From positions 1 through 64,000 of the forward strand of contig NZ_FRBH01000012.1 of NCBI RefSeq assembly GCF_900142565.1: a stretch of DNA of 64,000 nt, read 5' to 3'. Below, in pieces: positions 1 to 8,985 of this stretch. The stretch is from Chishuiella changwenlii (GTDB lineage: Bacteria; Bacteroidota; Bacteroidia; Flavobacteriales; Weeksellaceae). The stretch's first letter is position 1; each line of letters opens with the position of its first letter. A program made the translations under genes and the position numbers. The notes below the pieces were generated by a model that saw only the letters and a program-made list of their open reading frames with translations, was not told the origin of the DNA and did not search any database.

Positions 1-97
1 TTAGAAGTTAGAAGTTAGAAGTTAGAAGTTAGAAGTTAGAAGTTAGAAGTTAGAAGTTAGAAGTTAGAAGTTAGAAGTTAGAAGTTAGAAGTTAGAA
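1..97. repeat. Tandem array of a 7-bp unit (TTAGAAG)
   Basis: About 13-14 nearly perfect copies of the heptamer TTAGAAG run from the first base to about 97. The array touches the window edge, so its true length is unknown. No open reading frame uses it. Seen directly; a slippage-prone intergenic microsatellite is the simplest reading. Confidence 0.95.
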
Positions 98-110
98 AGG
101 TATTTTTTTC

Positions 111-578
111 CTGTCAGTTCGAGTGATTTTTCGAAATGAAATGAAGAAAAATTGTATCGAGAACTTAGACTGGAAAATCTATTAATCCTTATTATTTCTC
201 GATACAAAATTCTAAACGAATTTCACTCGAAATGACGGATTTATTATAATATAACAAATTAGTATTTAAAAACACACTTTGTGATGTTGAATTCATTTCA
301 ACATCACATCCTCTAATTTAAAAATTACAACACAATTTTATATCTGTTCAAGTAATTTTTCGAAATGAAATGAAGAAAAATTATATCGAGAACATAGACA
401 GGAAAAGTAAAATGTAGAGAGTACAGAGTATTTTTATATTTACTACACTTTGCCATGTTGAATTCATTTCAACATCACATCCTCTAATTTAAAAATTACA
501 ACACAATTTTCTGTCAGTTCGAGTGATTTTTCGAAATGAAATAAAGAAAAATTGTATCGAGAACTTAGACTAGAAAAT
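111..578. repeat. Interleaved dispersed intergenic repeats (two families)
   Basis: Family A occurs three times in direct orientation, at 111-178, 344-406 (diverged) and 511-578. Each copy runs from CTGTCAGTTCGAGTG or a variant through TATCGAGAAC. A partial inverted copy lies at about 197-237. Family B occurs twice, at about 281-340 and 451-510. It carries a hairpin, perfect in the first copy (11-bp arms, 281-307), followed by an identical tail. The A-B-A-B-A order suggests one segmental duplication of an A+B unit. No coding sequence is seen between 1 and 655. Confidence 0.85.
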
Positions 579-580
579 AA

Positions 581-618
581 AAAATGGAAACTAATATTAA
601 AATATTAGTTTCCATTTT
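581..618 (-). terminator. Intrinsic terminator after the DEAD-box helicase gene
   Basis: Perfect 18-bp inverted repeat, arms 581-598 and 601-618, flanked by A/T runs. It lies 37 bp past the stop codon of the helicase gene on the minus strand. Confidence 0.8.
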
Positions 619-655
619 TTAAATTTTATTCTTTTAAAAGAAAATAGATTTTAAA

Positions 656-2008
656 TTATTTCCCTTTTTTTCTTGCTTTAGCTTTTTGTTTTTGCTGACC
701 ACGGTTTTTAGGTTTAGATTTTGGTGGCTTTCTTTTTGTTGGACCTCCTAAATTTACCTTTCTATTTTTATCTTTCTTCTCGTGAAATGCTGCACCTCTT
801 TCTTCAATCTTTACAGTTGTTAGCGCTTTCATTTTTACAACATCTTTTTCAAACTCGCGTTTTACAGGATTAATCTTAACTTCTTCAGGAAATACTAATT
901 GTTCAATTTCCTTTTCCATTAATTCCTCAATCGCATCTAAACTATCTACTTCTTTTTCTGTGAAATAAGAAATAGAATGTCCATTTTTATCAGCACGACC
1001 AGTACGCCCTATCCTATGAATATATTGTTCTGGTACATCTGGAATTTCGAAGTTAATAACATGCGAAACATCTGGAATATCAAGTCCACGAGCCATAATA
1101 TCTGTTGTAATAATACCACGATATTCATCTCTTGTAAAAGCTTCCATTGTTCTTAAACGGAAGTTTTGCGATTTATTAGAATGAATTACTCCAAATTCTT
1201 CTGGATAAACTTCATCTAAATGATTGTAAATTAAATCGGCATGTTTTTTATTATTAGCAAAAATCAATACCTTTTCATACTTCGCTTTATCTTCTAATTG
1301 GTGAACAATTAAATTTAATTTTGTATTGAAATTTTCAACAGGAATTACTGTTTGTGTAATTTTTTCTAATGGTGTTCCTGAACGAGCCAATGAAATTTCG
1401 ATAGGATTTTTGAAATATTCATTTAACATATCATCTACCTGATCTGTCATTGTAGCAGAAAATAAAATATTCTGACGTTTATCGCTCATCATTGTAAATA
1501 AATGAATTAATTGAGCGCGAAAACCTAAACTTAACATTTCATCAAACTCATCAACAACTAGTTTTTTCATCTCTCTAAAAGACAAAACATTGTCTATAGC
1601 CAAATCTAAAACTCGTCCTGGTGTTCCGACTAGAATATCTAAACCTTCGTAAACTAGTAATTTCTGTGTATTAATATTAACACCTCCATATATTCCTAAA
1701 ATACGAACATTAATAAACTCTGCTAAACTCTCTAAAATACTTGTAACCTGAACAACTAATTCGCGTGTAGGAACTAATATAACAATCTTTGGTTGATTGG
1801 TTTTAGAATATTGATATGTTTTTAATAAAGGCAGTAAATAAGCTAATGTTTTCCCTGTACCAGTTTGTGCAATTCCCATAATATCTCTTCCAGAAAGAAT
1901 CGGTTTAAATGATTTTTCTTGAATGGGAGTTGGCTTTGTGATATTCAACTTTTCTAAAGCCGAATCCAATTGTTTTGTTAGTTCGAAATCTGCGAATGTA
2001 ATTTCCAT
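656..2008 (-). CDS. DEAD-box family ATP-dependent RNA helicase (DEFD variant)
   Basis: A 450-residue RNA helicase that should unwind RNA duplexes in ribosome assembly or mRNA turnover. All core motifs are visible: Q-motif region (residues 25-31), Walker A AQTGTGKT (47-54), PTREL (about 80-84), TPGR (129-132), motif II D153-E-F-D156, SAT (184-186), and the C-terminal ARGLD and HRIGRTGR motifs. After about residue 410 there is a strongly basic Lys/Arg tail, usual for RNA-binding extensions. Motif II reads DEFD rather than DEAD; the two acidic residues needed for Mg-ATP are kept. It is a single-gene unit with its own -7 box and terminator. The family is certain; the exact orthologue is not resolved. 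Confidence 0.95.
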   Translation of the reverse strand: MEITFADFELTKQLDSALEKLNITKPTPIQEKSFKPILSGRDIMGIAQTGTGKTLAYLLPLLKTYQYSKTNQPKIVILVPTRELVVQVTSILESLAEFINVRILGIYGGVNINTQKLLVYEGLDILVGTPGRVLDLAIDNVLSFREMKKLVVDEFDEMLSLGFRAQLIHLFTMMSDKRQNILFSATMTDQVDDMLNEYFKNPIEISLARSGTPLEKITQTVIPVENFNTKLNLIVHQLEDKAKYEKVLIFANNKKHADLIYNHLDEVYPEEFGVIHSNKSQNFRLRTMEAFTRDEYRGIITTDIMARGLDIPDVSHVINFEIPDVPEQYIHRIGRTGRADKNGHSISYFTEKEVDSLDAIEELMEKEIEQLVFPEEVKINPVKREFEKDVVKMKALTTVKIEERGAAFHEKKDKNRKVNLGGPTKRKPPKSKPKNRGQQKQKAKARKKGK

Positions 2009-2012
2009 TTTG

Positions 2013-2020
2013 CAAAGATA
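2013..2020 (-). promoter_or_regulatory. -7 element (TATCTTTG) of the helicase gene
   Basis: Matches the Bacteroidota TAnnTTTG consensus on the minus strand. Only 4 bp separate it from the ATG at 2008, so transcription would begin at or next to the start codon, implying a leaderless or near-leaderless mRNA. Confidence 0.6.
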
Positions 2021-2083
2021 AGTTTTCTTTACGAAACTGCGTCTACTGTAAAATTACTAATTGATTGAATTTAATAAAAAATA

Positions 2084-2112
2084 AAAAAACTTGAGGAAAC
2101 TCAAGTTTTTTT
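2084..2112 (-). terminator. Intrinsic terminator after the AGCS symporter gene
   Basis: Stem CTTGAG/CTCAAG with a GAAA loop, flanked by A and T runs. It begins 5 bp beyond the symporter stop codon, and its symmetric A/T flanks could work in both directions. Confidence 0.85.
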
Positions 2113-2116
2113 ATAA

Positions 2117-3574
2117 TTATTTCTTCATCCAAAAATCAGCACTTTTAATTCCAAGTTCTTCTGGATCAAAGTCTGGATTTTTAATTCCTTTTTTACGTTT
2201 ATCTTTATAATCTTTCAATACTTTTAGACCAACATTTCCTAATAATAAAATTGCAATAATGTTTACCCAAGCCATTAATCCTACTCCAATATCTCCAATT
2301 GCCCAAGCAGTTTCAGCGGTTTTTATTGTTCCGTAATATGTTGCAATAAGAAAACCTATTCTCAAAGCCCAAATATATCCTTTAGAACTCTTACCTTTAA
2401 GAAAATAAGTAATATTCGTTTCTGCATAATAGTAATAAGCCATTATAGTTGTAAAAGCAAAGAAGAATAAAGCGATAGCTACAAAACTATTTCCAAAAGA
2501 TCCAAAATGATGAGCAACAGCTGCCTGTGTAAATCCAGTATAATCAACACCTGGTACATTTTGTGTAAGGAAATTTCCTGCTACAGAAGGATCATTTACA
2601 TTATATTTCCCTGTAAATAATATCATAAATGCTGTTGCAGTACAAACAAATAAAGTATCAATGTATACAGAAAAAGCTTGCACTAAACCTTGTTCAGCTG
2701 GATGTCCAACTTCAGCAGCGGCAGCAGCATGCGGAGCTGTTCCTTGTCCTGCTTCGTTAGAGTATACTCCTCGTTTAATTCCCCAAGCAATTGCTGAACC
2801 AAATACACCACTATACAATGATTCTTGATTAAAAGCAGAAGAAAAAATTAATTTTAACACATTAGGTATCTGTTGAATATTCATCCCAATAATAACAATT
2901 GCCATTAAAATATATGCTCCTGCCATAAATGGAACTACAAATTCTGCAACTTTTCCTAGACGCTTTACGCCACCAAAAATAATTATTGCTAATAACAAGA
3001 TGATACCTATTCCTACAATATTAATTGGTATTCCTGACATTTCATAAGTCGGAACATCAAATGCATTAATTAATGCTGATGATATACTATTAGATTGTAT
3101 ACCTGGTAATAGTAATCCACAACTAATTACTGTTATAACAGCAAATAAAACAGCATACCATTTTATTCCCAAACCTTTCTCTATATAGTAAGAAGGTCCT
3201 CCTCGGTATTCTCCATCAATGTCTTGTTTGTAAAGTTGTCCTAAAGTTGCTTCTATAAAAGCGGAAGCGCTTCCAAGAAATGCTATAAACCACATCCAAA
3301 AAATAGCTCCAGGTCCTCCCATAGCAATTGCAGTTGCAACTCCTACAATATTTCCTGTTCCTACTCTACCAGAAATTGCTAAAGAAAATGCCTGAAAAGG
3401 TGATATTCCTTTTTCTGATTTTTGACCTGAAAAGAGTAAGCGAACCATATCTTTTATATAAAAAATTTGTAGAAATTTTGTTTTTATAGAAAAATATATT
3501 CCTGTTACGGCACAAAGACCTATTAACGCGTAAGACCACACGTAACTGTTGATTGAATTGACTAATTCATCCAT
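2117..3574 (-). CDS. Alanine/glycine:cation symporter (AGCS family)
   Basis: A 485-residue inner-membrane protein with about ten hydrophobic segments and the family hallmark GTGNIVGVATA around residues 72-82, followed by GGPGAIFWMW. AGCS proteins take up alanine or glycine with Na+ or H+. The length is typical (450-490). It is a single-gene unit with its own terminator. The substrate cannot be told from sequence alone, so the alanine assignment is by family. Confidence 0.92.
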   Translation of the reverse strand: MDELVNSINSYVWSYALIGLCAVTGIYFSIKTKFLQIFYIKDMVRLLFSGQKSEKGISPFQAFSLAISGRVGTGNIVGVATAIAMGGPGAIFWMWFIAFLGSASAFIEATLGQLYKQDIDGEYRGGPSYYIEKGLGIKWYAVLFAVITVISCGLLLPGIQSNSISSALINAFDVPTYEMSGIPINIVGIGIILLLAIIIFGGVKRLGKVAEFVVPFMAGAYILMAIVIIGMNIQQIPNVLKLIFSSAFNQESLYSGVFGSAIAWGIKRGVYSNEAGQGTAPHAAAAAEVGHPAEQGLVQAFSVYIDTLFVCTATAFMILFTGKYNVNDPSVAGNFLTQNVPGVDYTGFTQAAVAHHFGSFGNSFVAIALFFFAFTTIMAYYYYAETNITYFLKGKSSKGYIWALRIGFLIATYYGTIKTAETAWAIGDIGVGLMAWVNIIAILLLGNVGLKVLKDYKDKRKKGIKNPDFDPEELGIKSADFWMKK

Positions 3575-3712
3575 AAGATTTAAATTGGTTGGTTGGTTTG
3601 ATTTTGCTAAAATGCTAAAAAATATTATAATATTCTATTTTTTTTTAAGATTTAATTCTTTTTTTTAAACTTTCTATTTAAACACAAGCAACTAATTATC
3701 AATTATTAAAAT

Positions 3713-3749
3713 AAAAAAATACCCCAAAAAGCGATTAACTTTTTGGGGT
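3713..3749 (-). terminator. Intrinsic terminator after pafA
   Basis: Perfect 11-bp stem (3721-3731 and 3739-3749, ACCCCAAAAAG) with a 7-nt loop. On the minus strand it is followed by a T-rich run (3713-3720). A second small palindrome lies at 3762-3775, between it and the gene. Confidence 0.85.
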
Positions 3750-3795
3750 TGTATAAAAAATACGTTTAAAAACGTTTTAATTTTCTATCTTATTT

Positions 3796-5436
3796 TTACT
3801 GAATAACCTCTGTTACTGGTTTCCCAATATTTCCATTTGGTTCTTCTATGTGTAATAATGCAGAAATAGTTGGCGCAATATCTGTCATATGAACAGGATT
3901 ATTATTTGCTCCATGTTTAATTCCCCATCCCATTAATACAAATGGAATATGTGCATCATAAGATCCCCAAGTACCGTGAGTTGTTCCTCCTGCATTTAAT
4001 TTTCCTCCGTACCATTGTGGTTCTAAGATATAATTAATAGCTCCACTTCTTTTTCTATTGTAACCATTAACCATACGTTCCTTAATAATTGCAGGAATTG
4101 GTGTTTGGTCTATTTTATCCATATCAGAAACAAAAGAAACGCCATCTACTTTGCGCATATATTTTACAATTGCATCTTTTACAGCTTCTTCGTTCAAATT
4201 ATTTTGTTCAATTGCTTGATAATTTAAATGTACTTGATAATTAGAAAGAGAACGTACAAGATCACCAATTTTAAATTCTTCTGTAAGTTTAGCATTTAAT
4301 CCTTTTTTTACTTCTCCTGTAGGGAAATATCCAGCATTTCCTCTTTTATCTTGGAAATATTTAGGGTTATGTGCTCCACCATGATCTGCTGTTAAGAAAA
4401 CAACATATTCTCCTTTACCAACTTTTTTATCTAAGTGATTAAATAATGTTTCTAAATCTTTATCTAAACGTAAGTATGTATCTTCTGTTTCGATTGTATT
4501 TGGGCTAAATTGATGACCTACATAATCTGTAGAAGAAAAACTAACTGCTAAAAAATCTGTTATTCCTTTTTCGTTTTGTCCTAGTTTTTCGTTGTCTATA
4601 ATAGCAATCGCGATATCTTTTGTTAATGAATTTCCAAAAGGTGTATTACGAATTAATCCAATTCCATTATCTTTTTTCAATGATTTTAAATCATAAGGAA
4701 ATTGCATTTTAGTTGCTCCTTTATAATTTTCACGATAAGGATTTCCATCTTTTTCACTTTGCACATAAGTATTAATAGGATATAATGTATTCCATTTATC
4801 TAAATACTTTTCAGCAAGTTTTTGTCCATTAAAGTTTTCTAACCATTTTGGTAACTCATTCATGTAATATGAACTTGTAATCCAGTTTCCTGTTTCACCA
4901 TCAAACCAAAATGCTGCATCTGCAAAATGTCCTGCTGGTAAAATTCCTCCACGATCTTTTAATGAAACTCCGTAAACTTTAGAACGAAAATTAGTCGCTA
5001 ACTTTAATTGATCTGTAACTGTTGATACTAATAAATTTTTTGGAGACATTTTTCCAGCTTTACCTGCTGTCCCTACTCCTGTTACACTATCATCTTGTGT
5101 ACAGTACATTTCTTGTCCTGTTGCCTGAATAATAAAATCATTCCCTGCAATACCATGAATAGCTGGTACAGATCCTGTATAAATAGAACTATGCCCTATT
5201 GCAGTTACAGTAGGTACATAGGGAATATAAGTATTCTCATTACTAAAACCTTCATTCATCATTCTGTTGAAACCTCCTTTAGAATATCTATCTTGGTAAC
5301 GATATAAATAATCCCAACGCATTTGGTCTACTACAATTCCTACAACTAATTTAGGACGGTTTACTTCTTGTTGTGCATACATTGATAATCCCGCAAAAAG
5401 CCCTAAAACACTTAAAAAAGTTTTATTTATTTTCAT
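3796..5436 (-). CDS. pafA: Secreted PafA-type alkaline phosphatase
   Basis: A 546-residue phosphomonoesterase with a signal peptide (residues 1 to about 21, ending MYAQ). It would liberate phosphate from organic phosphomonoesters in the periplasm or outside the cell. The alkaline-phosphatase superfamily core is evident: metal ligand D37 (VVDQM), nucleophile T78 in TVTAIGH, N99, the K160-D-R162 pair, TDYVGH, TADHGG and a late GTTHGTWG. These line up one or two positions off the T79, N100, K162 and R164 of the characterised Elizabethkingia/Chryseobacterium PafA, which has a Thr nucleophile and two zinc ions. The gene stands alone with its own promoter and terminator. No Pho-box-like site was recognised. 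Confidence 0.95.
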   Translation of the reverse strand: MKINKTFLSVLGLFAGLSMYAQQEVNRPKLVVGIVVDQMRWDYLYRYQDRYSKGGFNRMMNEGFSNENTYIPYVPTVTAIGHSSIYTGSVPAIHGIAGNDFIIQATGQEMYCTQDDSVTGVGTAGKAGKMSPKNLLVSTVTDQLKLATNFRSKVYGVSLKDRGGILPAGHFADAAFWFDGETGNWITSSYYMNELPKWLENFNGQKLAEKYLDKWNTLYPINTYVQSEKDGNPYRENYKGATKMQFPYDLKSLKKDNGIGLIRNTPFGNSLTKDIAIAIIDNEKLGQNEKGITDFLAVSFSSTDYVGHQFSPNTIETEDTYLRLDKDLETLFNHLDKKVGKGEYVVFLTADHGGAHNPKYFQDKRGNAGYFPTGEVKKGLNAKLTEEFKIGDLVRSLSNYQVHLNYQAIEQNNLNEEAVKDAIVKYMRKVDGVSFVSDMDKIDQTPIPAIIKERMVNGYNRKRSGAINYILEPQWYGGKLNAGGTTHGTWGSYDAHIPFVLMGWGIKHGANNNPVHMTDIAPTISALLHIEEPNGNIGKPVTEVIQ

Positions 5437-5455
5437 TTTTAAAAATTTACGATAA

Positions 5456-5463
5456 CAAATGTA
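5456..5463 (-). promoter_or_regulatory. -7 element (TACATTTG) of pafA
   Basis: TAnnTTTG match on the minus strand, 19 bp upstream of the pafA ATG. No clear -33 element was found. Confidence 0.6.
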
Positions 5464-5541
5464 GCAATTAAATTTTTGGCACAGTTTTAAATAATAATTA
5501 ATAATAAAATATTTAGATAACCTAATTAAAAAATAATAATT

Positions 5542-5994
5542 ATGAGTGTAAGACCAATTACTATTACAGAAATATTTGATGCATCGGTAGCTGATGTATG
5601 GTTTGCTTTAACCAATAAAACAGCTTTCGATAAATGGTATTTTGACATTGAACATTTTGAAGCTATACCAGGGTTTGAATTCGAGTTTTACGGAGGTTCT
5701 TATTTACATCATTGTAAAATTATAGAAGTTATTCCGAATAAAAAGATTTCATATACATGGGTATATCCTGTATATAAAGGAGAATCTGTTGTAACATTTG
5801 AACTATCAGAATTAAAAGATGAGTTTGGACCACAAACAACATTATTATTAACACATGAAGGTGTTGAATCTTTTCCTCCAGATGATGAAAATTTTTCTAG
5901 AGATAGTTTTGTTGCTGGTTGGGAAGAAATTATTCGAATTGCTTTAAAAAACTATGTTGAGAATATTAGTTCTGAAAAACAAGAAATTAATTAA
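5542..5994 (+). CDS. SRPBCC/AHSA1-like domain protein
   Basis: A 150-residue soluble protein that is essentially one START-like (SRPBCC) fold of the AHSA1 type. The opening TITEIFDASVADVWFALT and the following KWYFD are typical of that family, in which an internal cavity binds a hydrophobic ligand or a partner protein. No catalytic residues can be assigned and the ligand is unknown. It is a single gene ending in a strong bidirectional terminator shared with the convergent GIN-domain gene. Confidence 0.8.
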   Translation: MSVRPITITEIFDASVADVWFALTNKTAFDKWYFDIEHFEAIPGFEFEFYGGSYLHHCKIIEVIPNKKISYTWVYPVYKGESVVTFELSELKDEFGPQTTLLLTHEGVESFPPDDENFSRDSFVAGWEEIIRIALKNYVENISSEKQEIN

Positions 5995-6002
5995 TACTAA
6001 CG

Positions 6003-6038
6003 AAAAAAGGATGTTCAATAAATTGAACATCCTTTTTT
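6003..6038. terminator. Bidirectional intrinsic terminator
   Basis: Perfect 16-bp stem (6003-6018 and 6023-6038) with loop TAAA and A/T outer ends. It lies between two convergent genes (stops at 5994 and 6063) and should stop both. Confidence 0.9.
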
Positions 6039-6062
6039 ACTATATTAACGGTTAAATTATTA

Positions 6063-6731
6063 TTATTTAAAATTAATTTTTCCTCCCGCAACTTTCTTTT
6101 GGTTACGGTCTTTTGGATTACCATAAATATCAATTCTACCACCTGCTCTCGTTTTTGCTTCAACAGATTTTGTAGAAGTTGCTTCTATTTCACCTCCAGC
6201 ATTAGTTGTTAAAGTTGAATTTTCAGCTTTTAAAGTTTTCGAAAAATACTTTCCTCCAGAATTGGCTACTACAGTCTGAAATTCTGTACTACCAGTTAAG
6301 ATAACTTCTGCTCCAGAGTTTATCTTAACTTCTAATTTACCAGCTTCAATTGGTAATTTAATAGATGATCCTTCATTAGATGTTAAGTTTAATGTCTTTG
6401 ACTTTAAAACATCATCAGAATGAATTTTAGAACCTTGACTTGCTTGAATATCGTACAATGATTTATAATAAACTTTTACGTTTGCTTCATCACCTTGCAT
6501 TAATTTTGTTCCAGACAATTTTATTCTTAATTCTCCTTTTGTGTTTTCAACTTTAATATCACTTGAATTAACACCATCCAATTCTACATAATTACTACTA
6601 GAAGAAATTAATTCTACAGGAATCTTATCATAAACTTTAAGAGTGTTAAAATCTCCAATGTTTACTTTCTCTTGCGCCATTGCAAAAGAAGATCCAAATA
6701 AAGCTACAGTAGCTAAAAGTATATTTTTCAT
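6063..6731 (-). CDS. Secreted head-GIN-domain protein (DUF2807)
   Basis: A 222-residue exported protein with signal peptide MKNILLATVALFGSSFAMAQ. The mature part is a beta-rich right-handed repeat of the GIN/DUF2807 type. Recurrent patterns include FNTLKVYDKIPVELI, LRIKLSG, a run of Ser/Gly/Asn turns and SGGKYFSKTLKAENS. The family is often labelled 'putative autotransporter adhesin', but no autotransporter barrel is present. Its function is unknown; a periplasmic or surface location is inferred from the signal peptide. It is convergent with the SRPBCC gene and downstream of, but not overlapping, pepT. Confidence 0.8.
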   Translation of the reverse strand: MKNILLATVALFGSSFAMAQEKVNIGDFNTLKVYDKIPVELISSSSNYVELDGVNSSDIKVENTKGELRIKLSGTKLMQGDEANVKVYYKSLYDIQASQGSKIHSDDVLKSKTLNLTSNEGSSIKLPIEAGKLEVKINSGAEVILTGSTEFQTVVANSGGKYFSKTLKAENSTLTTNAGGEIEATSTKSVEAKTRAGGRIDIYGNPKDRNQKKVAGGKINFK

Positions 6732-6819
6732 AAAAAAAAATTTTCTGTTTTGTTATTGTGAAATTAAAAACAAATTTCAAACCAAAACAGAAAATTTTAA
6801 GTATTTAATTAAAATTAAA

Positions 6820-8061
6820 TTATTTTGCTCTCTCAGCAGTTAATTCTGCAATACGAACAATAACCTCTGTAGCCTTTTCCATAGATTCTACAGGAACATA
6901 TTCGTAAGGTCCATGGAAATTGTGACCTCCTGCAAAAATATTAGGACAAGGTAATCCCATAAAAGATAATCGAGCACCATCTGTTCCACCTCTAATAGGT
7001 TTTATATTTGGTGTAATTCCTGTATCTTTTAATGCTTGTTCTGCAATTTCTACTGACTGAAATTTATCTTTTACTTTTTCTATCATATTAAAGTACTGAT
7101 CTGAAACTTCAGCTGTAATAACTTCATGATCAAAACGCTCTTGAATATCTGCAGCTAATTGTAAAAATAAAGCCTTACGAGCTTCATATTGTTCCATATC
7201 ATGATCACGAATAATGTAAACTAATTTAGCCTCAGTTACATTTCCAGTCATTTTTGCTAAATGGAAGAATCCTTCTCTATCATCAGTTAATTCAGGAACT
7301 TCGTCATTTGGTAACTGTGCAGCAAATTCCATTGCGATATTTGCAGCATTAATCATTTTATTTTTTGCGTAACCAGGATGAACAGATTTTCCTTTTATTG
7401 TAATAATTCCAGAAGCAGCATTAAAGTTTTCATACTCTAATTCTCCAATCTCAGAACCATCCATCGTATAAGCCCATTCTGCACCAAATTTTTCTACATT
7501 AAAAAAATCTGCTCCACGACCAACTTCTTCGTCTGGTGTAAATCCAATTGCAATACGTCCGTGTTTAATTTCTGGATGAGCAATTAAATATTCTGCAGCC
7601 GTTACAATTTCAGCAACTCCCGCTTTATCGTCAGCTCCTAATAATGTAGTACCATCTGTAGAAATAATTGTTTGTCCTTTGTATTGTAATAACTCTGGAA
7701 ATTCTGAAGGTGATAAAATCATTTTTTCATTTAATTTAATATCTCCACCATCATAATTTTCCCAAATTTGAGGTTGTACATTCTCTCCAGAAAAATCTGG
7801 TGATGTATCCATGTGTGAAACAAAACCAATTGTTGGAACTTCATGGTCTACAGTTGAAGGAACATATCCAAAAACATATCCATTTTCGTCGATAGAAACA
7901 TCTTCTAAACCAATTTGTTTTAATTCTTCAACTAAATATTTTGCTAAATCCCATTGACGATCTGTACTAGGAAATTTATCTAAAAATGCTTCACTTTCTG
8001 TGTAAGTTTTTACATATTTTAAAAAGCGGTTAACCAACTTTTCTCTCCATTCTGTTTGCAT
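6820..8061 (-). CDS. pepT: Peptidase T (tripeptide aminopeptidase)
   Basis: A 413-residue cytosolic M20 metallopeptidase that removes the N-terminal residue from tripeptides. The dizinc-site residues are in place: H83 and D85 (SHMDTSPD), D144 (LLGADDKAG), E178/E179 (TPDEEVGRG), and the late GGTDGARLSFMGLPCPN and GGHNFHGPYEYV segments that hold the last ligand. Length and motif spacing match Salmonella/E. coli PepT. It is divergent from the HMG-CoA lyase gene across a 63-bp intergenic region that carries its -7 box. Confidence 0.96.
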   Translation of the reverse strand: MQTEWREKLVNRFLKYVKTYTESEAFLDKFPSTDRQWDLAKYLVEELKQIGLEDVSIDENGYVFGYVPSTVDHEVPTIGFVSHMDTSPDFSGENVQPQIWENYDGGDIKLNEKMILSPSEFPELLQYKGQTIISTDGTTLLGADDKAGVAEIVTAAEYLIAHPEIKHGRIAIGFTPDEEVGRGADFFNVEKFGAEWAYTMDGSEIGELEYENFNAASGIITIKGKSVHPGYAKNKMINAANIAMEFAAQLPNDEVPELTDDREGFFHLAKMTGNVTEAKLVYIIRDHDMEQYEARKALFLQLAADIQERFDHEVITAEVSDQYFNMIEKVKDKFQSVEIAEQALKDTGITPNIKPIRGGTDGARLSFMGLPCPNIFAGGHNFHGPYEYVPVESMEKATEVIVRIAELTAERAK

Positions 8062-8078
8062 GCGTTTTTAATTTTTGT

Positions 8079-8086
8079 CAAAATTA
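8079..8086 (-). promoter_or_regulatory. -7 element (TAATTTTG) of pepT
   Basis: TAnnTTTG match on the minus strand, 17 bp upstream of the pepT ATG, within the region shared with the divergent lyase gene. Confidence 0.55.
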
Positions 8087-8124
8087 GTAAATTATCTACC
8101 TTTAAAGCGCAAATAAACAAAAAA

Positions 8125-8985
8125 ATGAGTGAACGAAATTTTAAGATTATAGAATGTCCGCGTGATGCTATGCAGGGGTGGAAAGATTTTATTCCTACAG
8201 ATTCTAAAATTGATTACATAAATCGTTTATTAACTGTTGGTTTTGATACAATTGACTGTGGAAGTTTTGTTTCTCCAAAAGCAATCCCACAAATGGCAGA
8301 CACAAAAGAGGTTTTAGACAATTTAGATAAATCTCAATCAAAATCTAAATTATCTGTTGTTGTTGCAAATAAAAGTGGTGCTGTAAAAGGTGCTGAACAC
8401 GAAAAAGTAGACATTATTGGGTTTCCTTTTTCTATTTCTGAGCAATTCCAACAATACAATACGAATAAAGGTCAACAAGAATCTTTTGATCAAATTAAGG
8501 AGATTAATCAAATTGCTATTGACAATGGAAAACAATTGTTAATTTATTTATCAATGGCTTTTGGAAATCCGTATGGTGAAACTTGGAATGAAGAATTAGT
8601 AACAAACTGGTCTAGAAAATTTGCGGACATAGGAATTACATCTATCAATTTATCAGATACAATTGGTGTTGCCAAAGCAGATACAATAGATAGTTTATTT
8701 CAGAATTTAGTTCCTCTTTATCCAGAAATTGAATTTGGAGCGCATTTCCATACTGTTTACAGTGAATGGAATGAGAAAGTAAAAACAGCTTATAACAATG
8801 GTTGTAGAAAATTTGATGGTGCAATAAAAGGTCTTGGTGGTTGTCCTATGTCTAAAAGTAATATGGTTGGAAATATGCCAACAGAAAAATTAATTACTTT
8901 TGCAAACGAACACAAAGAAAAACATGGTCTTAATTTATTTGATTTTGAATCAGCATGGAATGTTTCATTAAAAACATTTGGCTAA
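8125..8985 (+). CDS. Hydroxymethylglutaryl-CoA lyase
   Basis: A 286-residue enzyme that cleaves HMG-CoA to acetoacetate and acetyl-CoA, the last step of leucine degradation. Catalytic and metal-site signatures are present: PRDAMQG (R13, D14, Q17), AHFH, and the family signature GLGGCP with its catalytic cysteine. The DRE-TIM barrel length is normal. The open frame extends back to 8056, but those 23 residues would overlap the pepT start and lack family similarity. The ATG at 8125 gives the expected N-terminus, SERNFKIIECPRD. No other leucine-degradation gene is adjacent. Confidence 0.9.
   Translation: MSERNFKIIECPRDAMQGWKDFIPTDSKIDYINRLLTVGFDTIDCGSFVSPKAIPQMADTKEVLDNLDKSQSKSKLSVVVANKSGAVKGAEHEKVDIIGFPFSISEQFQQYNTNKGQQESFDQIKEINQIAIDNGKQLLIYLSMAFGNPYGETWNEELVTNWSRKFADIGITSINLSDTIGVAKADTIDSLFQNLVPLYPEIEFGAHFHTVYSEWNEKVKTAYNNGCRKFDGAIKGLGGCPMSKSNMVGNMPTEKLITFANEHKEKHGLNLFDFESAWNVSLKTFG

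Noticed and set aside
1-97. Tandem array considered as a CRISPR
   Set aside because: The unit is 7 bp and contiguous, with no spacers and no cas genes nearby.
5095-5307. Open frame on the plus strand inside pafA
   Set aside because: It is antisense to a strongly supported phosphatase gene, has no recognisable protein features and no promoter.
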